Of a stretch of DNA of 64,000 nt, positions 1-9,384 are shown piece by piece. Under the pieces are notes generated by a model. That model was given only the letters and a program-made list of their open reading frames with translations, ran no database searches and was not told where the DNA came from. How positions within the stretch are numbered: position 1 is the stretch's first letter; each line of letters opens with the position of its first letter. The stretch spans positions 2,918,501 through 2,982,500 of the forward strand of contig OX359289.1 in assembly GCA_947179395.2 (NCBI GenBank). The letters are read 5' to 3'. The DNA comes from Pulicaria dysenterica (taxonomy: Eukaryota; Streptophyta; Magnoliopsida; Asterales; Asteraceae). A program made the position numbers and the translations under genes.

Positions 1-881
1 CATAACATGAAATATCAAGTCTAGTCATGGTTAAATAAATAAGTTTTCCAAGCAGCTTCTGAAAAACAGTAACATTTTTAATTAAAACATCTCGGTCACC
101 AACACCTTGATTAGTAACTAAAACATTAGAATCCAACGGAGTCTTCACAGGTTTGCATGCAAGCATACCAAACTTACGAAGCAACTCCAAACAGTACTTT
201 CTTTGAATAAGACAAACACCGTTACGAGCTCCAATTACCTTAATTCCCAAAAAAAACTTAAGCTTACCAAGACCTTTAATCAAAAACTTGGACCTCAAAA
301 ACAACTTAACCTTCTCAATTTCATTAATGTTATTACCTGCCAGAACAATATCATCAACGTATACCAACAAAAACACAGAAATATCATTCTCAACTTTAAC
401 GAACAAAGAATAATCATTAACACTCTGAACAAAACCATACTCAAACAAAACAGCACATAAACTTTCACTCCATTTTCTAGGCGCTTGTTTAAATCCACAA
501 AGAGACCTTTTCAACCTACATCTATATTTTCCTTCCACAAGAAAATCATTAAACCTAGCAGGAATTCTCGACTCTCTTCTAGGTCTAACAGAACTAACAT
601 GCATTCTACCACCAGAAGAATTAGCACTACCGGAACTAGTTCCCTCAGACTGAGCAAGAGTAGTAGGACTACCTACCTGAGGTTGAGGAATTAGTACCTC
701 CACACCCTGGTCATCCAAAGAGTGTTTTGCACAAGTTCCACCAACCTGGTGGCTGTCACCTACCACCTATTGATGATTCTTCAAAGAAAGGGTCAGAACT
801 AAAATGTTTATCATCATTGGGAATAGACTGAGAATTTTCAGGATCTAAGGACCATTTTTGTTCATCATCAAAGAAATTGCA
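1..881 (-). pseudogene. Copia reverse transcriptase fragment and linker
   Basis: Downstream of integrase comes a low-conservation linker ending in a PARFNDFLVEGKYR-like motif near 525-570. It passes straight into mid-RT sequence CGFKQAPRKW near 475-510. The stretch normally holding the N-terminal half of RT is missing, with a junction near 515-525. The catalytic YVDD motif is encoded at 350-361 and later RT motifs follow to the window edge. Several frame changes and stops make this non-coding today. Confidence 0.85.
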
Positions 882-2207
882 TTAATCTTTAAGACAATCA
901 GACCCAAGACCGAGATCAGAAGATCTCATTTTAAAGGGAAACACATATTCAAAGAATTTCACATCCTTGGAAAAGAAAACCAAACTTGAGTCAAGACTAA
1001 AAAGTTTGTAACCCTTTTTCTCATTTGAATATCCTAACAAAACAGCCTGATCAACTCTTGATTCTAACTTGTCACTATTGTTAAGTCTTGTAGAGTAACA
1101 CAAACACCCAAAAACTCTCAAATTATCAAATTTAGGAGGGTACTTAAACACCTTTTTAAACGGAGTAACTCCATTTATCAAAGATATTGGTGTTCTGTTT
1201 ATTAAAAAAACAGTAGTTAAAACTGCTTTACCCCAAAACTTCAAAGGAAGAGCAGACTGAAACAACAAGGACCTAGTCACACTAAGAATATGTCTATGCT
1301 TTCTCTCCATAACCCCATTCTGTTGTGGAGTATAGACATAGCTAGTTTGATGCAAAATCCCTTTATCCTTAAAAAATTCTTTCATATTACGATTTAAAAA
1401 CTCGGTCCCATTATCAGACCTAACTACTTTGACTTTGGTCTTAAAGTGTGTAAAAAGCATATTATAGAAAACAGAAAACCAATAGAAAACTTCATCTTTA
1501 GACTTTAGAAGATAAACCCAAACAACACTTGTGACATCATCCACAATGGTTAAAAAATATTTGTATCCATCATAAGTAGCTCTCATATAAGGCCCCCAAA
1601 TATCAAGATGAACAATATCTCCTAACTTGAAAGCCTTATGATCACTAACAGAAAACGAATTTCTAGTCTGTTTTGCTCTATGAAAAACATCACAGGGTAA
1701 AACTAATTCGTTCCCTATCTTAAGTCGATTTTTAACACAACTTAGAGCTTGGTCAGAAGGATGACCAAGTCTACAATGCCACACAAATTTGCTAACATGA
1801 CATACAACATTACTAGAACAACACACACCTACCATATTAGCAGTGACACCCTCTATTGTAGTATTAGCAAAGGATTTGTTATTTCCTTGAGACTCAGATT
1901 TGTATTGAGAGTTATTTCCATTTCTAAACTTAAAATACTTTGGATACCCAATGAGCTTAAAACACCTTTCTATAGTATGGCCCTTAACGCCACAGTGTTT
2001 ACATTGCATATTGTTAAAGGATGAACTGTTATTATTATTGAAATTCCTTCCTTGGTTATTCTTCTTAGAAACATTGAACCTACTTATAAAAGCAGAAGGT
2101 TGAGAAACAAACTTGCTAGAGCTAGAAGATAAGGAACCACCCTTTTGAAGCGATTCCTCTCTAGATATAATTGAAAAAGCAGTTCTAACAGATGGTAGTG
2201 GTTCCAT
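882..2207 (-). pseudogene. Copia gag zinc knuckle plus integrase
   Basis: The 441-codon frame starts with the end of gag and carries a CX2CX4HX4C zinc knuckle (CKHCGVKGHTIERC, about residues 69-82). It passes directly to the GAG-pre-integrase motif WHCRLGHPSDQAL and the integrase core: HLDIWGPY, then RSDNGTEF, then PQQNGVMERKHRHIL, which supply the D, D and E residues. The aspartic protease with its DSGA motif, expected between knuckle and integrase, is absent, so a deletion joined them near 1790-1850. The frame ends in the variable region after integrase. Confidence 0.88.
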
Positions 2208-2234
2208 AAGAAGAATGTGACTCTTAACATGATT

Positions 2235-2822
2235 TTACCCCTCATCTAATCCATTTAAAAATTGCATAAGTTTCATCATCTTAGAATGATTTTTAAGACT
2301 GGTATTAGCGTCACAGGTGCACTTAGTTAAATTTGTGAGAGAAACAAATTCTTTCCACAAGGAATCAAGTTTCGAAAAATATTCGGAAAGAGTTAAACCA
2401 TTTTGAATGAAACTGTTTATCCTCTGATGAACATTAAAAATAACAGATCCATCTGACTTTTGGTAGATTACTGTCAACTCATCCCAGGCAATTTCAGAAC
2501 ATGCATGATTATAATAGATAGATTCAGATATAGAATTAAGTATCCAAGAACAAACAATTGCATTTACTCTTTCCCATATATTATAGTCTTTCTCGTTTTT
2601 CTCATCAGGAATTTTGTACGAGCCATCAACAAAACACAATTTGTTTCTACCTTTCAAAGCCCTAATCATAGAACTTCTCCATACTCTAAAGTTATCAGAA
2701 CCAGCTAATTTAATCCCAACAATGGAAACAATCGCACTATCAGAAGGATGCAAATACAATGGATCATCGAAATCGATAACACCTTTGGTTCCTTTAAAAG
2801 CAGACCCCTTAGGACAGGACAT
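2235..2822 (-). pseudogene. Copia gag N-terminal part
   Basis: The 195-residue frame begins with the typical copia gag N-terminal domain: DPLYLHPSD near residues 20-28, then a GSDNFRVWRSSMIRAL segment and NKLCFVDGSY. The middle carries the helical gag region (WERVNAIVCSWILNSI). The frame stops at 2235 with a TAA, but the same frame stays open and gag-like beyond the stop into the 882-2207 frame. This is therefore a nonsense mutation inside one original gag-pol polyprotein, not a natural end. Gag would form the virus-like particle that packages element RNA. Confidence 0.85.
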
Positions 2823-3951
2823 AATGAAACCAGAACAGTCAAGACAATATACAGATTATCAAGTCAACCTACTGGTTACAACAATTATGTGATCAAAACA
2901 ACTATGACAATATACGAATTACAGCAAGAAATGTGCAGATTATCAGATGAACGAGACAATATACAGAATATATCTGATGATTCAACAAAACCACACAAAC
3001 ATCCTCTTTATAGTCAATTAACTAAAGAATAAAAAAAAGAGGACTTACAATGCCTGCAATATGAGCAAGAACAAAAAAACAACAACTTATCGATTTTTCC
3101 TCAGAAATCAGCAATCAGCATCATCCGGAAGCGTGATTACACCAGGAACATTTCCCAAACAAACAACAACATGATTAGAAAAAAAGATTATGAAGAACAT
3201 ATGATAATAATGCAAAACAGAACCAGTGTTAATAATCAATCAAAGATCCAAACGATCTTTACTTTATCAAACCGAAAACATAGCAATCAATTTGTATCAG
3301 TGTTTTAGGGCTTCTTAGAGAACCAAACGAATATACAAACGATTGCAGATCCAAACAATTGGTACAAACAACAATTTAGAGCTTCTTGATCATACAATCA
3401 GAATCAACCATCGGTCAAAAAACGAAACATCAATCTAAGAGCCACAATATATATAAAATCAATCTATATAAAAACTACAACACTCAAGACGTGACCTGCA
3501 AAAGGACAGAGTCACAAAACGTGACCTGCAAATCAGTAGATGCAGAATACAAACGCACAACAACACTCAAGAACAGTATAAAAAAAACCTAATCATTACT
3601 AGTGAATCAAAGATTGCGTTAGTAAGAAAGAGGGAAGAAAACTTACAGTGTCTTGCTCGATTGATATGAACAAGAACAACAAACCTGATTCCTTCAATCT
3701 CTCGGATCTTCCGCATCTCAATCAACAAATCAGAATGGAAGCGCAATTACCTTAGAATCCTCACCCAAACAATGAGTGCAAAGAAGGCAATCGATCTTTC
3801 GAAGCAATCGATGAATTGGAACCAATCGATGAATTGGAACCAATCGATGAATTGGAACCAATCGATGAAACCAGCAATGAATCCGGTTAGGGTTTTTGAA
3901 CCACACGAACAAGAACACTCGATTAGAGAATCAATCAATACATGAGCCGTA
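2823..3951 (-). other. Copia untranslated leader with internal repeats
   Basis: About 1.1 kb separates the primer binding site from gag and has no long conserved frame. Near 3804-3872 an 18-base unit (caatcgatgaattggaac) is repeated in tandem three to four times. Two stretches, about 3040-3180 and 3630-3770, resemble each other (both contain a gatatgaacaagaacaa-like and a ggaagcg-attac motif), so part of the leader has been duplicated. Confidence 0.65.
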
Positions 3952-3963
3952 GCTCTAATACCA
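3952..3963 (-). other. Primer binding site (initiator Met-tRNA type)
   Basis: On the minus strand the 12 bases after the LTR read TGGTATTAGAGC, one change from the plant copia consensus TGGTATCAGAGC. This is where minus-strand DNA synthesis would be primed. Confidence 0.85.
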
Positions 3964-4474
3964 TGATAAAAAACCTTCAAAATATGATATAACAAAAAAC
4001 AAATCAATACAACAACTACTGTACTGTTACAGCAGGTCCATGAACTAACAATAGACAACAACAATTGTTCTCTCAAGAAGAACAACAAGTTCCTAACGAA
4101 AACAGGCCTACGAAACTATTTGAGGAAAACAAAAACCATTCGTGAGGAAGAGAGAGCTGTGTAGACTAAAACATACGACTAAAAAACGAGTTATAAAGCA
4201 GCGTAAAAAACAAGCCAAGGAATGTGTGTCATAAAGCTCATGACATCAAGGTTCAAGGCGGCTAAGAGTTTAAACCGGACCACATCCGCACTAGGTGCGC
4301 ACTAGACCCGGTTTCTACCTGTCTCAAGCCCACCTCCTTCAGCCTAAGCTTATCCAATCCAATCCTTATCAGCCTAGCTACTTAAACAGCCCAACACAGC
4401 TCCTTATACTCGAAAACCTACACAAAACCAAATTAAGTTAGAGAACACACAATAAATTAATATGTATCCCAACA
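3964..4474 (-). repeat. 5' LTR of the copia element
   Basis: The minus-strand LTR begins TGTTGGGATACATATT at 4474 and ends TTTTATCA at 3964, giving the usual TG...CA ends and 511 bp. It is directly followed by a sequence complementary to the initiator methionine tRNA 3' end. Boundaries come from these two landmarks because the partner LTR is off the window. Confidence 0.8.
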
Positions 4475-4743
4475 TTGGTCTTGGAGAATATTATAATTTC
4501 AACATATGTTGCTGCTAAAAGTGTCGCTGTTATTGCCTTGAATTCTTGTAGTATATTGGTATGCAAGAGACCAAGTGCGTATGGATCGCCTAATGTTGTT
4601 TTTTTGTAAACACGCCATTGCTAGGGACTGATAGTTGCAATATATAGTAGCCTACGTACGAATATAAATAAATAGTTTATATTTAGTTGCACATGCAAAT
4701 ATATATATATGATCATGACTAGCAGCTAGAGGAATATATATAT
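4475..4743 (+). other. Flank of the copia insertion with short open stretch
   Basis: Immediately outside the LTR a plus-strand frame stays open for roughly 45 codons (about 4478-4610) with unbiased amino-acid composition, then becomes AT-rich non-coding DNA. I do not recognise the peptide. It may be a remnant of a gene disrupted here, but that is inference. Confidence 0.3.
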
Positions 4744-4971
4744 AGGGAATGGTTCATGCGAGAACCGTTGTTAGTGCGAGAACCGCGAGAACCAATCTCA
4801 GTCGTTCCTTGGATATGGGAAGTTTCATGGATGGAGAGCGTGGAGGGATAGAGTGTGGCAGGGTGCATGTGAGGAATTCATGGGTGGGCATTGACATTGA
4901 AAGAGGGGAAATTGGATGGCTCAGATTGGTTCTCGTGGTTCTCGCACTAAGAATGGTTCTCGCATGAACTT

Positions 4972-4976
<5 letters not shown>
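4744..4976. mobile_element. MITE in a TA microsatellite, copy 1
   Basis: Inverted repeats of about 45 bp bound the element: the left arm starts near 4751 with GGTTCATGCGAGAACC and the right arm ends near 4969 with the complement, both containing GTGCGAGAACC units. TA repeats lie on both sides (short on the left, about 65 bp on the right), so the target was probably a TA microsatellite. There is no coding capacity. A close second copy is at 26182-26418. The family is unnamed here; the insertion habit resembles rice Micron elements. Confidence 0.75.

Positions 4977-5041
<65 letters not shown>
4977..5041. repeat. TA microsatellite
   Basis: About 32 uninterrupted TA dinucleotides directly follow the MITE. 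Confidence 0.95.
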
Positions 5042-5043
<2 letters not shown>

Positions 5044-7343
5044 TATTTTATGTCATATATATACACTAGCTAATATATTCATAAAAAACCTTTAACACAC
5101 TTTTGGTTTGTTAAAATCAATATAGTTTCCTTCTTATTGACTCTAATTTCGCTTAAAACTTCTGCATCTTAAACCCATTATGCGTAATCTACTTGAAGAG
5201 AAAACGATGACCAATGGCCAATCATTACTTTGCACCCCAAATAAGATAAAATAGAAAGAGTAATGAATTATCAGGATAGACATTACAATTTATAAAAAAA
5301 TGTTACGTTAAAAGGGGTAATTCAAACAATGCACAAAGAGAAACATAAATGGAAAATAAAATGTTTTAGACGATTAATCAAGTATTCTTTTGTAGTTGTA
5401 AAGCCATTTTTACCCTTAAAAATTATGTTTTATTGAAGATCATGAAATAATGATGATGATATTGATTTAAACTTAAGGCAAAAGTCATTTTGGGTATATC
5501 AATGTTAAATTGATAATGACAGCACCTTATGAGAGTAAACTATTGAATTTGATTTATGGAAGATGGGAATATGACCGGATATTTTATGGAAATCTGGGTA
5601 CTTTTTGAACGAGGAAGAAGGTGTTTTAAATCCTATATTTTATTCTAGATACTTTATCTTCTAAAAGGTATTGATATTTATCATTGCTTCTTTCTTTTTC
5701 TTTTTCATCCGTTTACTTCCCTTCAAATATTTATTTTATGCTGTTTGAATTGTTTTTTTTCTTCTTGTTCGACATTTATTATAATAATAAAATTTATGAA
5801 AAATACATCTACTTTATGGAAATATACAGTGATTCAGTGGTTGAAAACCCAATTTCTAACACTTTATTTGTAGTGTAGTTGTCAAAGAATTGAAGCTTTA
5901 ATCATTCTGCCTTACTCCTTTAGTTATCACATATATGTTGCTTTCTCTTGTTGTTGCTTTTTGTAGTGTAGTTGTCAAAGGATTGAAGCTTTAATCCTTT
6001 TGGGAACTCTAAACCAGATTGTATTACTTTAGGGAGTTCTCGATTGTTTTTTATTTTGTAGTTGTCAAAGATGGAGGTTGTCTATAGGTAGCCCTCATCA
6101 TAATAATAATAATCATCATCATTAATTAATCACCGTTACTATATTTTATTTTATTTTGAAGTAATATCTATAGATATAGACAAATAATTCGAGAAATATC
6201 TTTACTGATCGTAACCTTGTAAAACTTGGGGTGAAGTGCATAGGATTATATATTTTCCCTGTAAACTTGCATTAGCAACCAGTTGACCGAGATATAATTA
6301 GAATCTCAAAGGTAACTGCTATATATATAGCCCATATTTGATACATAGATTAGGAATTAGAGCTAAACTTCATTCAGTTTCTAGGATAATAGAAATAATT
6401 TAGTGTACCTAAATAACATTTCAGTTCTTTTGGACAGGATCAACTGTCAAAGCCTTTAAAATTGTTCCTATACTATAGAGTATAATTTCATGTGCTTCAA
6501 ATTCGTCCAGATGTTTTAGTACTGGCACATCAAATTGTGAAAAGGTTAGTATTATTTGTATTTGAACATTATTCACCTAGCTAATACCACATCTGCACAA
6601 TTGAAATTTGACAATCTTCCACCCAACAACTTCTTAATCAGTTTTATTTAGTGAGAATATAAAATAAAACATCTATAACGTCTTCTTATGATACAACATT
6701 ACTTAAACTGAACCATTAGAGGATGCTTTGTATTGCTTATTAAACAGTTATTAAACAGTTAACAGCTAACATATTACTTGATTAAAAATACATACAGATG
6801 GAATGTTACTTCATGTTTGAATTGTTAAATTAATAACATATATTGTTTTATTACAATTTTGATACATTGCAGTTGCTCCACACAAGCTCATCGTGATATT
6901 TCTTCTCAAAATGGTAAGATTGTGTATCTACTGATTCATTAATTACCATTTGTATCCTTAATGTTTTAGTTGATGGCATCCAATATTAAGCTCTAAATTT
7001 TTTTTCTTTTGTACAGGTACTTGATTTTTTGGGAGTGCAACTCTAGGTACATACTTCTCATTACCTTGATCATAAGATACATACTCCTTTGTTTGTCTTA
7101 AATATGTTTGTATAGGAACTTACTCTTATTACCTAGAAATTGCATATTCTATATGCATTCCTTGAATTTGTTTAAATTTACAAGTTTAGATGTAAGATGT
7201 AACACATATAAACTTTCTAAATGACTCTTTTAGTTGGAAATATGTTTCTTGGAAACTATTTATGTTTGAAACTATGTTGCTTGGAAATTGCATATTCTAT
7301 ATTTCATGTATTCGTTTCATTTTAATTAGAAAAAACTAACACC
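5042..7343. other. AT-rich non-coding region
   Basis: No supported gene. A motif of about 30 bases beginning gtagttgtcaaag and followed by a gaagctttaatc segment occurs near 5873, 5964 and, truncated, 6057, so this part is an old local repeat. The rest is simple AT-rich DNA, probably old transposon remains. Confidence 0.5.
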
Positions 7344-7372
7344 CCGCGCAACGTGCGGATACTAAAACCTTG
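7344..7372 (+). mobile_element. Helitron-like 3' end (degenerate)
   Basis: A 6-bp stem hairpin (CCGCGC-AAC-GTGCGG, 7344-7358) is followed after 10 bases by CTTG and T. Canonical Helitron 3' ends have a GC-rich hairpin about 10 bases before CTRR, usually CTAG, inserted before T. The last bases here deviate, so this is a weak call. Confidence 0.4.
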
Positions 7373-7689
7373 TTGGTTATTATTTACTAAGATGATATAT
7401 TCTTCTTATTTGTGTAGGGCTTTTTTTGAATGACAAGAGACGATCGGATTCTTCGTCTTTCAAGTTAAGAAATATGTTATTACAAGCGTTATTGATGTAT
7501 AGTTATAATTCTTAGACTTATCTTATGTATAGGAGCACTAGATTGTGGCAAATACATGTAGCTTTTGACATATATAATGTATTGGTTCATTCAAAAAATG
7601 ACTAGAATTGCCGAAATCAAATATTCGGAATTGTTATTAACGAGTCATCTTGGTATGATATGAATATTGTTGGTTATGATAGCAGGAAA

Positions 7690-7963
7690 CAACAAAAAAC
7701 AAAATAATTTTTTAAAAAAAATAAACATTCAAGCCCGGTTAATTAACTAAAAAACAGGGCTTACAAGTATACATTTGGACACTCATAAGTATAACATATA
7801 GACCATGTTTTTTAGTAAATAACCGGGCCTAAAAACCATTTTCAGACCCGTTTTTTTAACCGGGCCTGAAGCACACTTTCAGGCTCCCCCTTTCAGGCCC
7901 CCCACCAAAACCGGGTCTAAATGTCTAAAATAACCGGGCCTGAAAGCCTTTTTTGTACTAGTG
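7690..7963 (-). mobile_element. CACTA element terminus (truncated)
   Basis: The minus strand starts CACTAGTACAAAAAAGGC at 7963. Subterminal repeats of CCGGGCCTGA and CCGGGTCT type follow (7733-7945), in both orientations. This is the standard architecture of a CACTA end. No matching second end is visible to the left, so only one terminus survives. Family differs from the complete CACTA at 17188-25979, whose subterminal unit is GCGGCGACA. Confidence 0.75.
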
Positions 7964-7982
7964 AAATCTAAAAAACACATTT

Positions 7983-8940
7983 CTCGTAGATGATATTATT
8001 CAAAAAGCATTAAGAACAAGGGGACTCAAAGACAACACAACCTGTATAGTAGTGGATATGGTACCACCTCATAATCCATTGCCACGGCCCTGTAAAACCC
8101 GGAGCAAGTTCAGATCTTTGTTGCTCATAACCAATTTTCGTGGTTCTGCCTGCAAACTGTTCAAGAAATTGTCTATTGTAGGTATTGTAGAGGAACTCTC
8201 TAAAGAAGGTCCGACAACGCTCGCAGAAAGGTAAGTTTCAATCTTTTTTACATTTCAAGTTTCATATTCTAAACTTCAAGGGTTTTTGGATTTGAGTTTT
8301 GCAATTGATTACACAACATTGCTACTTCAAGTTACAATGATCAACTTTTAGATGCTAAGGGATTGGAGAACTATAAAAGGCTTTGAAATAATTGTTTGAT
8401 TTTAAATTGTTTTAAAATGTGTAGATTAGGGAAGGATTACATGGGCTGTTGAGTAATGTCCCACATAGGACGGAGAGTGACTTTGTAATAAGCTTATAAG
8501 AGTCATGGGCTACTCCTCTCATAAACAATTGGTTTTGAGTAGGAACCCCACAAACTTACATGGTATCAGAGCAAGGTTCACCCACTCCACGTAACTCATA
8601 AGTATCCACGTGTTAGGCGCGCGAAAAAAAAAAGAACGCCACACGTGAGGGGGTGTGTTGAGTAATGTCCCACATAGGACGGAGAGTGACTTTGTAATGA
8701 GCTTATAAGAGTCATGGGCTACTCCTCTCATAACCAATTGGTTTTGAGTAGGAACCCCACAAACTTACATGTTCATCCACTCCGGGACTCTTCACGTGTG
8801 CCGTGTGCCAAGTTGACGTGGCTGCAAGTGAAGGTATATTGGTTGATGCCGATTCTATCTTCTCTGCAAATTTAAAACTGTGACAACATGCATCCGTTCC
8901 TTTGTATAGCTTGTCGTGATAAATAAGATGCATTTGAAGG
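7983..8940 (+). pseudogene. PP2C-type protein phosphatase, 3' exons, broken by a TRIM
   Basis: Exon A (to 8230) encodes the end of a PP2C catalytic domain (ALRTRGLKDNTTCIVVD) and a linker ending KLSIVGIVEELSKEG...LAER. A GTAAGT donor follows. Exon B starts at 8425 after a TAG acceptor, preserving phase (R-LGKDYMG), is interrupted at 8447 by a TRIM, and resumes at 8770 with TPGLFTCAVCQVD and SEGILVDADSIFSANL. A stop and frameshift then precede PFLCIACRDK. This C-terminal Cys-rich module is typical of plant clade-E PP2Cs, as I recall the family. The N-terminal phosphatase domain is absent; upstream lies a CACTA end. Introns are retained, so it arose by a DNA route and not from mRNA. Confidence 0.75.
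8447..8769 (+). mobile_element. TRIM (miniature LTR retrotransposon)
   Basis: Two nearly identical 114-bp direct repeats (8447-8560 and 8656-8769) start TGTTGAGTAATGTCCC and end CTTACA. Between them, 95 bp begin with the primer binding site TGGTATCAGAGC at 8561 and end in a purine-rich GAGGGGGTG tract before the second LTR. There is no coding sequence. Flanking 5-mers are TGGGC and TGTTC, so a target duplication is not clear. It sits inside an exon of the PP2C pseudogene. Confidence 0.9.
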
Positions 8941-9060
8941 AAACAACCTATTGGAACTTAAGTTATTTAAAAACCCTGGATCCATTTTTCAACCCAAAAA
9001 TTATTTGGTTTTTTCATTGATAATTAATTTAATAAGTTGCAAAAATCAGTAATAATCTTA
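8941..9060. other. AT-rich spacer
   Basis: Nothing recognisable beyond low-complexity AT-rich DNA following the PP2C remnant. Confidence 0.5.
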
Positions 9061-9093
9061 CTAGCATAGTACCCGCGCAATGTTGTACGTGGT
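9061..9093 (-). mobile_element. Helitron-like 3' end
   Basis: Read on the minus strand: a GC-rich imperfect hairpin (CCACGT...GCGCGGG) followed by tactatg and then CTAG with a following T. This fits the Helitron 3' end rule; the element body would extend to the right. Confidence 0.5.
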
Positions 9094-9384
9094 GATAAAT
9101 TATTTTTACCTTATCATTTTATAAAATACAGAGATATAATATTTTGAGAATAGTTTCTTTTGATAACATTCTGTTTCATTTCTCTCTCTTTTCCATATAT
9201 CAACTATTTTCTTTAGTTTTAGAACAATTTTTAAAAAGGCAATAAAACAACTCTTTTCATTTTTGGTGAGTGAGGATGTGTTCAGTTATCGAATATTAAT
9301 GTATTTACTGATTAGTTTGTAAATAAGTAGTTACAAGAGTGTATATGAAAATGTAGTTTATGTGAAGGGTATATTTATTTACAA

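Larger units (their letters stand above)
1..4474 (-). mobile_element. Ty1/copia LTR retrotransposon, 5' part (non-autonomous)
   Basis: Read on the minus strand the order is LTR (4474-3964), primer binding site (3963-3952), a leader of about 1.1 kb, gag, integrase, then part of reverse transcriptase running off the window at base 1. Order gag-integrase-RT defines copia. The second LTR is outside the window, so LTR divergence and target duplication cannot be read. The element is defective: a nonsense codon separates gag from pol, the protease region is missing between zinc knuckle and pre-integrase domain, and the first half of RT is missing. It could only move with enzymes from another copy. 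Confidence 0.9.

Noticed and set aside
4749..4967. Plus-strand ORF of 72 codons
   Set aside because: It lies entirely inside a MITE, and its ends are the inverted repeats.
7690..7963. A complete small CACTA element
   Set aside because: Only the right terminus has the CACTA tip; no left CACTA tip with the same subterminal unit was found.
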